Origin: Lineus longissimus
Taxonomy: Eukaryota; Nemertea; Pilidiophora; Heteronemertea; Lineidae
Reading direction: 5' to 3'
Length of the DNA: 64,000 nt
Assembly (NCBI RefSeq): GCF_910592395.1
Contig: NC_088310.1
Span: 16,437,501 to 16,501,500, forward strand
A program made the position numbers and the translations under genes. The notes beneath the pieces are model-generated. The model did not search any database. It was not told the origin of the DNA and saw nothing but the letters and a program-made list of their open reading frames with translations. Positions 45,401 to 57,519 of the stretch are shown here, in pieces (within the stretch, counting starts at the first letter, position 1; every line of letters begins with the position of its first letter).

Positions 45401-48400
45401 AGAAAGGCCCTTGGTAATAGAATATTACCTTTCATTGCAATACAGTTATTGAAAAGGTCTGTTTGTCCTCTGTTTTTTCTAATAGAGCATAAAGCTTTAG
45501 TGTTTTTGATTGGATTGAATTGCATTGGTGAGACAAACATGTTATGGAATGTTGTTGTCCCGTTGGTTTGTGAAGGTGTGAGGACGTGATCAGGCTGAGA
45601 GTTATTTCGCAAAGAAATAACTAAAAAAATTAATAAGGTAGAATGGGGTAATTGTAGCCCCGGTTTATTTGTAGCCCCTGCATTGTTTGATGCATGGGGA
45701 CATCAATCAATATCATGGGCAGGGGCTACAATTTAACCGGGGCTACAATTACCCCATTCTACCTTACTGTTTTTGCCACTGGAAATCTACTATCCTCGTC
45801 CGTGAGAATCTGCTTCTTCCACGACAGCCACACTTCATTGTGGTATTCCAGGTTGTGGTTAACGTTAGGAGAGATTCCAGGAGTATGTACTATCTCTGAT
45901 TATCAATATTACAATCTTGGAATAATATTTAATATTTATCTTGCCAAGTTCGTCACATACTCTGATTTGCTGCGTCAATACAATCAGTGTTGATACAGAC
46001 AAGAGAAGATACATCCCAAATCTTTCTTTTTCACATTGATTATGTCTAGAATACTGCAGACAATTCATAGCACTACAGACAATTCATACTACAGTAGAAC
46101 CTCTCTATTAAGGACACCCTCGGGACTGACAAGTGCTGTACTTAATAGAGAGGTGTCCTGATTAGAGAGATCAAATTGAATGAAAACCACCACTTTGGGA
46201 CCAAAACTATTATTATTATTATTAAAAACATTTTTATAGGGCTTAACGTTGTTAAAACTTTTAAGCGCTTTACAATTTATAAGAAAACAATACAACATTA
46301 ATACATTAATACATGATAGAATAAAAGTCATTACTAAAGAAAACGTGCAAGTGGGATTTAAAAATAGGATTCAAAAGAATTTCTTAAAAATATGAGTTTT
46401 TAGTGCAGTTTTAAAACGACCGAGGGTACTCTGGCCACAAACACTATTTGGCAGCTCAACATTTGAATGGGTGGACAAGGCATTCTGTCAGGTGGCAGTG
46501 ATCACAACTCAATCAAGGTTAGGGTTTATCATCAACCGTCCAGTTCAGAACAGGAATAAGTGGCAGAGTCAGGACCTGGTTTTACTTTGTTAACACTGTC
46601 ACTGATAAAGGCTTAGGGGCACCAAGCCAGACAAGTACAATTGGCATGTTCAATATCGGGAGATTTGTGTTAAACTTAGGGAGATCAGTGGCATCAGAGT
46701 GCCGGGCTCACAATCCGGTGGTTGTGAAGAGGACTCATGGAAGGATTACGGCTGTTTGTCTCATTGTCTAAGCAAGACATCACTTCATCCTTCAATGTAA
46801 ACCATGGTTCCTTCTACCTTGTACTTGTCAATGCAAAAGCTCCCATCCAAGAGCACGGTAGATTGTGTGGGACTCATCAGCTCATGTCTGGCAGAACCCT
46901 CACCATATCCCAGGGGGATTTCCAAGGGTGATCCAGTGTAATTCCAGCTGTGCGCACCAGTTACAAACCAGTGCCACCAGTGGTGTACCAGTGGAGTACC
47001 AGTGGTGTACCTGGGGTGATCCAGTCCCAAACCCTGTGTGGATCTTGTAGTTCATTTGAATAATTCATACACAGAAGTACAATGGATCTTCACTGGTTTC
47101 AAGTGGCGGGCCAGTGGAGTGCCAGTTGTACCAGTTGTGTTCCAGTTGTAACCAGTGGGGTTCCGGTGTTCCAGTTGTAACCAGTGGGGTTCCAGTGTTA
47201 CTTCATGTAGTTCCAGTAGTCTCAATCTACTTGGTTATGGTGAGGGAAGCCAAAGCCGAAGTCAGTGTCATTAAAAGCTAGCTAGCTAATTTGTGGCAAA
47301 ACCATAGAAGCGCACAAAACTCTCATCCCACATCATCGAGGACGAATACTGTCTGTGGAAGGAGTTTTTTCCAAGTTCAGAGCAGACGATGTGGCGTAGA
47401 CAAAAATGGTAGAAGAAGGCATGTTAAACAAAGGTTGAAACCGTGTATGCCCTAATGGTAACTTTTAGACTACAGCTATATTGTTATCCTACTCCTTGCG
47501 TCAGAATGTGTTATAGTTAGGTTATTTGCTGACGTATGTCAGTGTATATTTGTTCAGAAAACAATGAAAAAACCTGAAATTATTGGTTTTTGTTTATTTC
47601 CTAGGTTGCATTCTTTGATGGATATCTATCCTAAAGCAATATTTTGTATGGTAGACAGGATAGCTGTGGCTACAGTATTTCCTGTTATTTACCGTAAATC
47701 AATAGATGTTTTTCTTGAGACAAACCTGGGCTCCTGAGCTCCCCAGGGAAGCTGCAAGATTAAAATTTTAGGATGTGATGCTATAAATAAAGTGTGTTCT
47801 AAACAAATTCTGTACAGACAACCTCCCATTACCAGAGGCTTTGCGAAGTTCTGGTTGTTGAGTTTGCAAATATTTTTGGAACCATTTTCTTTGAATGCCA
47901 GTTACTACTTAAATTGTAGGAATTTTAGGCTCCAACACAATTTTGTTGACTTGCCAGTACGGTGAGTCTGTACAATAGCGCATTTTCCATCACCGTATCC
48001 TATTTCAAAAACAGTGGCTTGTTTCTTTAAAATTCCTTTGACTATGAACTTGAAACTACATGTAGTTGTACACTGGATCCCTTAGGACAGGTGACCTCTT
48101 ACACTGATTTCTGGTCTGATCTGGTTCTGGACTTGGCCACCAGGGGGCCAAAAGTGAAAATCTAAAAAGTGTGATATCTCGCTTGTGAGTGACTTGTTTT
48201 CGATGAATTTTTACTTGTTAGTTATTCTCACCTCAGAGCCCCTGAAAGCAACGATCTTTGGCAGTCCCTGATGAGTCTTCTTTGTTTCAGGTGCAAGAGT
48301 TATCTTAACACTCTGTGGCAGATTACAAGGAGAAGAAGCCATCTTCATACTTGCCACTCATCTCAGAGCAATGTATAACAATGTTTTGCATTCCCTAATT

Positions 48401-51400
48401 GTCACAATTCTTCTTTCTTTTCAGGTGCAAGAGTTGTGTTAGCATGTCGTGACAGATTACGAGGAGAGGAAGCTGTGCAAGAACTTTGCAGTGAGGTTGG
48501 CAAGCCTGGTCTTGTTGCCCTCTACAAGCTCGACCTTGCCAATATTAGCTCCATTCATACCTTCGTAGAGGAATTCATATCAAGTAAGTTCTTTTTCATT
48601 ATATTGACCAGCGTTGACTTGTTGCAAGTTTAATGGTCGAGTTTATACGGCGTATGAAGAGATTAAAAAACTTGGAATTCATCTGATGACCTCATCCTCA
48701 GAGAATGAAATGACATCATTGTGGCAATTATAATTCATGCTATATAAGCATATTCTGGACTGTAACTACAGAAGGAGTTGCCAGAGAGGCTTGAATTTTT
48801 CCTATGCCGTGATGGGCAGGCATCAGAGAGGTACCCTGTCGATTTTCAAAATGGCCGCCTGGCTGCCATTGCAGTGGTCCATGTTCATTTCATTGTTCCA
48901 AGAATCCACAAGATCAGCGTTTGAAAACCTAGTTCTTTGCTTGCTTATAGCGGGCATCTTGATTCAGCCTTAAAGGGACAATATAGGCAGCAGCTAGCCA
49001 GGCAAGATAAAGTTACCGAAGTCGCCAATAGGGGTCTTTCACATCTCACAGTACGTTGAAATGATTCATGCTTGTACAATGAATAAATTTAGTGCTGAAT
49101 CTGACATGACCCAGGGCCCTAACTCTGTATATTAGTCACCTGAAGATGGCCAAATTAGCCCCTCTGTTCCTGCCTATAGTCCCCCTTTAAGCCTTTCGCC
49201 AACTCTGCAATTGGTTTGCGAACGGATCACCAATATTTACTGTCAGGCGAGTGATTACTCCTCCATTTATTCCACTTAAGCTCTTGATCTTGTGATCACC
49301 AGGAAATCCCCTGCAAATGTGATTTTGATGATTGGTACATTTGAACTTGATTGGTTTGCTGTTACTGATGTATTACTGTAAACCCTTTTGTGTTTGGCCT
49401 TGTTGGCACAATGGTTTTGGCAAGTTGGCTAATTTAAAGACATTGAAGCAAAACCGAGCGAGGTCGAGTTTTCATGGTAGAGATCATCAAGAATTATCAC
49501 TAAAGACCAAATTTCCAAACGGAAATACTGACATGAAATATTGGGTGGCCTGAAACGTTCACCACTATTCGATTATTTCAGAGATTTGAGCATGAGATTA
49601 GAGCAAGGTTTATTTTGGATGGTTTATCAAAAGGACTGCGACATTTTGCCCAAATTTTGATGATTATTATATGGAATCTCAATCATCTATAAACTAATAA
49701 AAACTGGCCTTTGATATGTTTGATATTCATAATGTTATCTCGTTTCCTGATTTGGGTATTTGTCTGTACATATAATATGGATTTTATGCTCTCTCTTATT
49801 TACAATGTAAATATATCGCCCTTGTTTGGCCTATTATCTTCTTTAGAAATATTGGTATCAATATGGCCTACATTGTATCAACACTGGCATCAATATGTCC
49901 TATCAATATCTTTATCTATAGTCCATTCATAAATGTAATGACCACATTGTTTTGGGCTTTGGAGTATTGACTACTGGTCAGATTTCTTTGAATTTCTTTG
50001 TATCTTCGGTTCAAAACCTAAAAGTAATTCTTAATTTAGATAACCATGGCAACGAAAAAAACTTTTTGTATTTATTTGTGTACATTGACGTGCTTTTTGG
50101 ATTTAGACATTTTCTGCTCTGTACGGTTTATTTATTAAACAATCTTGAGTCAAATCCTCAGGTTATATATATTTTTGTGTGTGCATCTACTCATGTGCAA
50201 AGTATGAACAAGAAATACCCAGAATCAAGATATGACCTATCCAGGTGACCCCTCAAAATGACCATTGGGCTTCACAGAAGAATTTTTTTCATTTCTTCAA
50301 ATATCCTCCCAATTGCCAAAAAGATAAGATGTCATAAAATTGAAAGGTTTTTGGTGTGAAGACCAGTTTTCTGACCGATGAGGCCAACACAAAAAAATAT
50401 GCCGACATTTTTCGACTGTTTTGAAGGCACCCGTATTAGTGTTAGAAACAGAAGCTGTGACCAGCTTCTGCAATTGAAATGCCTGGTGGTATATCAGATA
50501 TCAGACTCTCGAGAAACTTTTTTCTAAACCTCTTGGGCCAAAATGAGTACATGGAATAATCACCTAGTCAATTACAAATGAAATTTAAAGCTCATGTAAC
50601 TTAATTATTGCATCGGTCCTCCATGTTTTCTTCAGAAGAGGAGCGTTTAGACATTCTGATCAACAATGCAGGTGTGATGTGGTGTCCGTACGCTAGGACA
50701 GACGATGGCTTTGAGATGCAGATTGGAGTCAATCATCTTGGTAAGTAGCTGATCATTTTAACTTCCAAACAATCTTTTAACCACTGAAAAATAACAACTT
50801 AAAGTGAAGATCTTGTTTTGACTTTTATGCATACAATGAGGCATTGATTCATACATGTGGACTCTTGACTCTTTATTCTTTCTTGAATATTCGTAAATGG
50901 CCATAGACCTAGAAATTATAGGATGTTTAAAAATATCCACCAGTTACTAGGTCTATGGTCATTTCTGAATATTCAAGGAAATGGAAAAGTTATGCAGGCA
51001 GTTTTTCTATGCTGTTTACAATGTGCAATTTTGATAGAGCATCATCTAGGAATACAAGATCTCTTAACAATTTGTTCAATTTGAAAAGACACCATCGACA
51101 TCGTCTTTCTGGCTGATCTTTGTGTCTATTTTGTAGTCATTAATGAAGAAGTCTTAGTGTTTCATATCATGATTACAAAGCTTATCTTATATGTCATGAT
51201 TTCAAAGATATGCTTAGTATCTTATATCATGATTACAAAGTTTTGCTTTCGGTTTCTTATAAGGGCAGAGAACCTCTCTAAAACTGTCTTCAAACAGCCT
51301 ACATGTACGTGACCTAGTCTTGTTTGATTTTGACATGATTTTGTTTAATTTGAACCTAGTTTTGTTTGATTTTGACATGGTTTTGTTTGATTTTGACCTG

Positions 51401-54400
51401 GTTTTGTTTGATTTTGACCTGGTTTTGTTTGATTTTGACCCAGTTTTGTTTGATTTTGACCTGGTTTCATTTGATTTTGACCTGTTTTTAAAAATTTTTT
51501 GACCCTATATGATTACTTTTTTCAGGCCACTTCCTCCTGACTAATCTCCTGCTGGACAAGATGGTCGCCAGTTCCCCTAGTCGCATTATCAACCTCACCT
51601 CCATTGCACACTATGACAAACGAGCTCTGCTCAACTTCGATGATCTGATGAATGAAAACAACTACCAGCCTGCCATCGCATACGCCCAAAGCAAATTGGC
51701 AAATGTTTTATTTACAAAAGAACTTGCAAGAAGATTAGAGGGTAATGATTGTTTTATTACAATTTATTGTTTTCAGTTTGTCATACAGATTTGCCAGAAT
51801 GGTATATTTTTAGATTTTTTAAAGGAGAATCTTTTCTGTTGAAAAATTACAGCTAGATCATCTAATTAATTCAACAACTAATTTTGCCACAAGAGGCACT
51901 AGGTGGCCTGAGGTCATTTTAAGGTGCAACTGTGTGGTTTCAGGACAAATTTCGGGCTGTACGCAGGAATCTCTCATTAGAGTCTATGCCTCTTTAGGAA
52001 CAATTTCATTTTATTCAAAACTTCATACATGGTATTGTTTTAGTCTAATTTAAAACAAATCGTTTGCTTAAACTGAGTGTAGCAGAAGTCAAGTTTGCTT
52101 GACACCCACACAAGTGGATTCTTTAGCTAACGAGCGCATTATGAAAGGTACCCAGGGCATCGCCTCCATATGAGCTCACATTAGGTGAGCTTATGTATTC
52201 ACATCTAGTCTGTTGCCCGGCGTCTGTGTGGTCTGTGGTCTGTTGCTGTCAATAATGGTGGCACGTTTGCTAAAAAAGGATAACTGAAAAAATTGCAATT
52301 GCTACTTAAATAGCTTAACGCAATTTGATTTTAAATCACTATCCAGTAGACTGGTATGATATAACTCAATTCACACTTACTGGACACAACTTCAGCAGAT
52401 CTTCTTCAACAGGCATCGACAAAATGCATTCTAACAACATGACCCACTGTTTAACTTACCACCCACTACTGTTTGGTGGAGGGGTATCAAGTGCCTCTAA
52501 GGACTGTAGTTTTAGACAATGATACTTAAATGCCTATGCCGTTCATTAAAATCTTTTTTCAATTGTATAAATACATGCTGATTATAAATGAAGCCTGTCT
52601 GTGCTTCACAAAAACATCTCTACAACAGAAACTACTAAACAGAATCGGTCGATCTTGGTATCATTCGTCTTCTTGTAAGATTCCCCATCCACTGGTATCA
52701 ATGGTTTTAACCCCCTGGTAGTGGAATTATCCGGTTGCATTTTTTCTGGACCACCCTGTATAGACTTATACTTGTCTTACGTAGGATGCTTTGTAGATTT
52801 GTATTCTACCTCTAGTAACACCATGCCATTCCTTCTTCTGGTTGTAAAAATTTCTTCGAGATATAAACATACCATCATAAACAAAATGTTAACAAATACA
52901 AACCATCCGTCATGTAGGTAAGATAAAATCTGCTGCCATGGCTGGCAGAACCTGGGGTTGATGTTGAAATGTAGGTATATCAGCGGTTATGCGTCAGCCC
53001 TTTGATGTTGGCTCAGGTTGTGGCTTATTGGCATTTGGTAGCATGTCAAAGGCAACATACCTATCAATTGTCAGGATGCATTGATGTGCTGGATCCGTCA
53101 ATAGGATGCCTTCCATCATCAGTTCTTGCCAACCAAACAATGACCAACCTCCTGGTATTCTTAAGTTTAAGGAATCGATACCAAACTGGAGGTGTTGGTT
53201 GTCTCACCAAAACTGCCACGGTTGAGCTAAAATGTAGACAAAAACTGAGGCGTAACCGTGGTTTTGGCCAATATTTTAGCTCCACCCAAGCAGTTTTGGT
53301 GAGGCAATCAATACCGACAGTGAGGTATCTATTTCTATTCTGAAACATCTCAAATTAGATGACGAATAATGGGTTGTCTATAAACTGAAGATCAAAGACT
53401 GAAGACCGAAGACCCCCAAAACTATAAAACGAAGACCCTGATGTCAACTATAAACTGTAGACCACCTGAACTATAAAACGAAAACCCTGATGTCAACTAT
53501 AAAATGAAGACCCCCAGAACTATAGTTGACATCAGGGTCTTCGTTTGTTTTGGGGCCTTTGTTTCATAGTTGACCTCAGGGTCTTCGTTTTATAGTTTGG
53601 GGGTCTTCTTTTTATAATTGACATCATGGTTTTCATTTTATAGTTCGGGGTCTTCATTTTATAGTTTTATAGTTGACGTCAGGGTCTTTGTTTTATAGTT
53701 CGGGGTTCTTTGTTTTATAGTTGACATCAAGGTCTTTGTTTTATAGTTTTGGGGGTCTTCATGTTAGCATGATGTTATGAGCTAACATGCTTTCTAACAA
53801 CTGGGCCCTACTGTTTGCATACATACCCCCTTTAATGTTCTTAGCTTCTAGCATGTAGATGGTGCATTGACTTTCCTCAGCAACTGTCTTCTGCAGCCAT
53901 CCTGGTATTGTTTCTTACCTTTTGCCTGAGGCCAAGGGGGAAACGATAATAAAGGTGATGGTTTTCCAGGGTTACTTCCCATTGTTATTGTCACATTACT
54001 TGGAAAAGCATTTGTAATGATCCATGTTTGCTTCAAGCAAGATGACAGCATTGCTTAACCCCTTAACGGCCACCGTCGCCAAATTGCGCCGAGCGCCTAT
54101 AATGCGTTATTCGCCATTGAGTTTCATTGAAAAGATTGTCCGCTACGCTGTTTTCCCGCCTACTGATAGATGGCGTGCAAATGATCGTTTCTATGGCGGT
54201 TTCGAGGAATCTAACTCTTCTCTGTTTCAGTCTTTTAATTAAAAACAGGTTATTGGAATTTTTAAAGAATTTAGCAGTTAAAGGATAAGATGGGGTTCTG
54301 TGTGAGCTCTAATCACACACAGCTTTTCAAGGTGTAATTTGTTTATGTACATTGTTCATATCTGTCCCACAAATAGCTATGAAAATTGGTGTGTGAAGTG

Positions 54401-56308
54401 TCAATCTTGACACTAGAGGAGCTGATTTCTTTCCTTACAACGCCTCTAGAACTAGTAGGTTGCCACCATCTTGAAAAGCAGTACCGCGGATATAGAAAAG
54501 GAAAGAATTCTTATTGCAATGAGGCTATATAGTGCAACATCACTATAAGCCTGCGAAAATGATTACTGCCCAAGTAGTTCTCCATAAAATCACCTAAAAA
54601 CACACCAAAAAGTTTTATTTACAAAGATCTCATTTTGTTATTTATTGATAAAATAAACAGTTTTATGAAAGAAGCTGGCACTTATTAGGCCTGAATAAGA
54701 CTTGCAGTCTGAACTTGTGACGCAGTGGATGACATGGGATTAGCAGAACCCTGAATCTCAGGATGCCGATCCAAGATGGCGGCAATTGATCAATTCCAGT
54801 GTCTGAAATTTTAATTTTGAATTGGTTACTTTGCGAGTTTGTGTGTAGTGTTTCTCCTTCTAAATCAGTCTCCACAACTTATCCCCTATGCATATTTTCA
54901 TAATCAGAAAACCTCGTATTCATTTTCAAATATTGATCAAATGAACGTGGTCTTTAATGGCCCCGGATAATTTATTCACCGGTTGGCAATAACAACTTTG
55001 CGGATAATGAGCCATTTGTGAAGTTACAATGTGAATCCTACAGAATATAGCGATTGAGATAACTTTCCCAAGATCCACAACTACTGTTTCATACATTGTT
55101 ATACGAGTAAATGTTTGCTCTAAAACAAACAGCTGGTCTTCAGCTAATGAGCTAAAATGCTAAGAATAACACATCTGTGTATTTTCTTTGCGATTTCTAA
55201 GTTCATTACTTCCTAGTTTCATTATAAAAGCTAACGATTTGTTAGCGATCTCTCTCCTGAAAATCAATTAGTTTTAATCGATTGGCATGTTTTCCTGAAA
55301 TAATTGACAGTTTAAAGCTAATGAATGAAAATCAATAGGCCTAACAGTACGGTATTTGTTTTAAAAATATTGATTGTATCAAGTTTGCTTTCCCATGGTG
55401 AGGTTACCGCAGGTTGTGTAAATAAACGAGAAAAGAAACGTGATTTCATATCAGTGGTCAATATTTTGTAGCTGGTCATGAGCGAGATTCGTGTAGTAGT
55501 CCGGGTTTGAACAGTCTAAAACCTGTGGCCACTCACTCGTCAATACTGGGTAGTTCCATGCATTCATGAGCAGAATGGTGCAGAAAATCAAGCCAGGAAT
55601 GAATAAAAATTCCTCTTATCATGTGTCATCCTGATTTGATCCCTGCCTGGGTGAGTTTAAGCAGAACTTTTCATGTCAGCCGCAGTTTCCCGTCTTATCA
55701 AACAGAACGTCATATCAAGAATACATTATAAAAAAAACTAGATAAATAATTTGAACTGCGCTTAACCTTAGGAATAATTTTACTTCATGATTTCTCTTAT
55801 GACACTGCATCCCTTGTGAGACTAATGGCTACTGGGTGACCAGTCTTTTGCTGTGTCGGATGCCTTGTCTGAAAGGCCCTTCATGCTCAACTCAGCTGTC
55901 GTCATCCTTCTCCACGCAGTCTGTGGGCATGCACGAATCCTTTTCCTCTGTTGTGCCCCCTTCAGGTTCACCAAGATAATGCTGTCTTGCTTCATTTGAT
56001 AGTCAACCCATCTGAGTTTCCACCATGAGATTTTTTGCTGAGATGCTTGGTACTAGTTGATTTGTATTTGAATCCGTTGTATTTCCAGGTACTGGTGTGA
56101 CAGCGAATGCAGTTCACCCAGGCGTGGTGAGAACCGAACTTGGCCGCTACATGGATATCTTGAAGAGGCCCATGGTGCGCTACTTCCTCTTTCCGATGCT
56201 CCAACCAATCATATGGCTTGTTACAAAAAGCCCAACGCAGGGTTCGCAGACGTCAATATACTGTGCTGTGGCTGATGAACTGGTAAAAACATCGGGAAAA
56301 TATTTTAG
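39424..56308 (+). CDS. Retinol dehydrogenase, RDH11-14 type (short-chain dehydrogenase), 6 exons found
   Basis: Exons 39424-39491, 42926-43044, 48425-48583, 50636-50740, 51526-51741 and 56089-56308, all GT-AG with matching phases, encode 295 aa. Residues 1-22 form a hydrophobic membrane anchor ([20 protein letters not shown]). Then follow [20 protein letters not shown] with the dinucleotide motif TGANTGIG (45-52), [10 protein letters not shown], the NNAG motif (125-128), NLTSIAH with catalytic Ser176, the catalytic pair YAQSK (Tyr203, Lys207) and [12 protein letters not shown] (231 onwards). These features mark a membrane-bound, NADP-preferring retinal/retinol or lipid-aldehyde reductase of the ER or mitochondria. 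Family members have 316-336 residues, so a last exon of about 25-35 codons after GKYFR is missing from my model. Which of RDH11-14 it matches best I cannot tell. A decayed extra copy of exon 3 lies at 48291. Confidence 0.9.
39617..39800. repeat. Foldback element in intron 1 of the RDH gene
   Basis: ATAATTGTATCGCCTTACC and CAACATACTAAAA at the left pair with TTTTAGTATG and GGTAAGGTGATACAATTAT at the right. An inner pair, TGTACTTTCTGAAGTCTTTC and its inverse, is also present. Confidence 0.7.
40238..40262 (+). repeat. Short interstitial TTAGGG tract
   Basis: AGGGTTAGGGTAAGGGTTAG is present, about four telomere-like repeats. TTAGGG is the common animal telomere repeat; this is internal and short. 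Confidence 0.6.
42620..42837. mobile_element. MITE, family J, about 215 bp
   Basis: Ends TTAAAGGGACTCTACAGGC and GCCTATAGTCCCCCTTTAA are inverted; the copy at 48970-49190 has the same ends and interior (GCAGGCAAGATAAAGTTA, AGATGGCCAA). The TTAA at each end may be the target duplication. Lies in intron 1 of the RDH gene. Confidence 0.65.
43198..43375. mobile_element. TA-flanked MITE, family E, 178 bp
   Basis: Complete copy: CAGTAGAACCTCTCTATTA at the left, inverse-type end GAGGTTTTACTG at the right, TA at 43196-43197 and 43376-43377. Interior repeats of TTAATAGAGAGGT give it several nested hairpins. Lies in intron 2 of the RDH gene. Confidence 0.75.
44291..44477. mobile_element. Foldback MITE, family F, 187 bp
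   Basis: CAAAACCAGGCGCATGTCGC at the left pairs with GCGACATGCGCCTGGTTTTG at the right. ATAT on both sides (44287-44290, 44478-44481). It is inverted relative to the copy at 59064. Confidence 0.75.
45636..45764. mobile_element. Palindromic MITE, 129 bp, TSD TA
   Basis: Perfect 30-bp TIR starting AGGTAGAATGGGGTAATTG and containing AGCCCCGG. TA at 45634-45635 and 45765-45766. The perfect arms suggest recent insertion. In intron 2 of the RDH gene. Confidence 0.8.
46092..46206. mobile_element. Family E MITE, right end missing
   Basis: Starts CAGTAGAACCTCTCTATTA after TA and follows the family to CACTTTGGGACCAAAACT, where it stops at the next repeat. Confidence 0.65.
46207..46460 (-). repeat. 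Retroelement with (ATT)n tail, minus orientation
   Basis: An (ATT)n/(TTA)n microsatellite followed by ACATTTTTATAGGGCTTAAC and TAAGCGCTTTACAAT. An AGCGCTTTACAA block next to an (ATT)n tail is seen in SINE/LINE 3' ends of many marine invertebrates. It abuts the broken family E MITE and may have truncated it on insertion. Confidence 0.45.
46935..47215 (+). repeat. CCAGT-rich minisatellite
   Basis: Many imperfect copies of 12-18 bp words such as TACCAGTGG(T/A)GTACCAG and GTTCCAGTTGTAACCAGTGG, with a break at 47020-47100. Confidence 0.65.
47940..48225 (+). repeat. Dispersed repeat, second copy of 6340-6625
   Basis: Shares ATCCTATTTCAAAAACAGTG, TGACTTGGCCACC-type and AGGGGGCCA blocks in order with 6340-6625. 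In intron 2 of the RDH gene. Confidence 0.55.
48291..48350 (+). pseudogene. Decayed duplicate of RDH exon 3
   Basis: Following CTTTGTTTCAG, the sequence GTGCAAGAGTTATCTTAACA and AGATTACAAGGAGAAGAAGC parallels exon 3 at 48425 (GTGCAAGAGTTGTGTTAGCA and AGATTACGAGGAGAGGAAGC). It would read [17 protein letters not shown]. The acceptor is intact, but similarity ends after about 55 bases and no donor is evident, so it is a relic of a local duplication. Confidence 0.75.
48970..49190. mobile_element. MITE, family J, second copy
   Basis: TTAAAGGGACAATATAGGCAG at the left, GCCTATAGTCCCCCTTTAA at the right; interior as at 42620-42837. In intron 3 of the RDH gene. Confidence 0.65.
49191..50635. other. 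RDH intron 3, remainder
   Basis: AT-rich intron sequence; no additional exon or clear element terminus recognised. Confidence 0.4.
51318..51490 (+). repeat. 21-bp minisatellite in RDH intron 4
   Basis: About eight copies of TTTGATTTTGACCTGGTTTTG. The period is seven codons, so it stays open (LFDFDLV repeats), but it lies in an intron and ends 35 bp before the exon 5 acceptor. Confidence 0.8.
51742..53055. other. RDH intron 5, first part
   Basis: No exon seen. Contains TTAGGTGAGC and GGTCTGTTGCTGTC phrases near 52180-52260, reminiscent of the repeat at 6340, but too diverged to delimit. Confidence 0.35.
53060..53345. repeat. Foldback element, family H
   Basis: AATCGATACCAAACTGGAGG and GTTGGTTGTCTCACCAAAAC at the left pair with GTTTTGGTGAGGCAATCAAT and the inverse of GATACC at the right. 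A single arm of the same family is at 59630-59730. Confidence 0.65.
53390..53765. repeat. Tandem and inverted repeat (ATAGTTGACATCAGGGTCTTC)
   Basis: On the left, copies of GAAGACCCTGATGTCAACTA; on the right, several copies of the inverse, separated by TTTTATAGTTCGGGG-type words. The two halves can pair into one large hairpin. Confidence 0.7.
53766..56088. other. RDH intron 5, last part
   Basis: No exon recognised. A possible degraded TTAA element lies at 54056-54287 (see rejected list). Confidence 0.35.
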
Positions 56309-57515
56309 GTAAGATGATCAACGTATTTCTGTTCAAGTTTATCATAATCACAACAAGGGATTGGTTCAGTATCTGCCAAGCTTCATGTTTGAAATATTAT
56401 CTTTCAATGTGATTGGGTTCGTTACAAATTTCAGCATAGCTGTTGTGTAGACAGTCATACAAATACTATGAATACCAAGTTTCAGCAAATTCGTATGCAA
56501 CTTCACTGTGACATTGTGTGTAACTGTATTTCCATTTTCCTGGACCACTAATAATTACAAATGGCATACCCCTTTAACTGTTATATAATGCTATTCAACA
56601 AGTGAGTCTAGATTGCCAAAGAAGCTTTCTAACAGTGACGGTTGTTTAGTGTTGACAATCCCCGGAAGATGAACGCCTTTACATAATTTGACCTTCACCT
56701 TGGGTGTTTCACCTTCAATTCTTCCATCATGAATGACTCGTAAATCCTTTAGAGCAGATAAGACACCACAAGTGAGGTACTCTGAGAACGTCATTCACAA
56801 CACGACTTTTTAGCATACATATTTCTGGAAGAAACCCACATTGTAGATGTCATCCAGCCATTGTTCATTTGGCGAATTAATAAACAACATCTATTCATCG
56901 TAGTCAGCCACAGAATAAAAATCGGCTTCTTTCGATGCTGGCTCTTATAAAGTCACTTTTTTGTCGAAACTTCTCACAATGGTCGCTGAGAATCAGACGT
57001 GATCTTTATACGTGTTTATCCAGTCATTCACACTGATGTGTCCATTCACAACATCTTTGAATATTTCTCCGAGATGCTGGTCAGGCTAAATGTCGACAAA
57101 ATACTCTAGACTCATTGATCTAAGACCGGTTCATTAATTTGTGGCATGCCCGCCCATAGTATAATATGCATTGAACAGGCCAAGGCCCCTTCATTCTGAT
57201 TGGCTTAAACTTGTTGGTTGCGTCTTGAGGTTGTGGTAAGTTGATTGACAGCGGTTGGCATTGGGAATGAGCTGATCACTTGTGACCCAACCACTTTTCT
57301 TCTATCAGTGGTTATAGAGTCGTCAATCAATTTCCCTGTCTGTCTATTAGCCTAGGTCAATTGGCAGCGAATCTTCACATTGATAATAAAGCGACATTTT
57401 TATGGGAACGCCATTCTGAAATCCCACTATAGAATAGATGCGAAGGCGAATGGCATTACCATGGGACAAAGTGGTCTCGCCCGCGCATTGTCCATCCCAT
57501 CGAACTGTGTTAAAT
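56309..57515. other. Downstream of RDH exon 6, nothing supported
   Basis: I searched for the terminal RDH exon (expected to begin with one base completing Arg/Ser, then about 30 codons ending in a Leu-Trp-containing helix) and did not see it. Confidence 0.35.
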
Positions 57516-57519
57516 GTCA

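Noticed and set aside
2124-52355. Shared 16-mer CTATCCAGTAGACTGG at about 2124 and 52339
   Set aside because: Flanks differ, and with two copies only, chance or an old repeat cannot be told apart.
54056-54287. Second piggyBac-type MITE (TTAACCCCTTAACGG ... TTAAAGGATAA)
   Set aside because: Inverted ends match only loosely and no clean TTAA pair is present; too weak to annotate.
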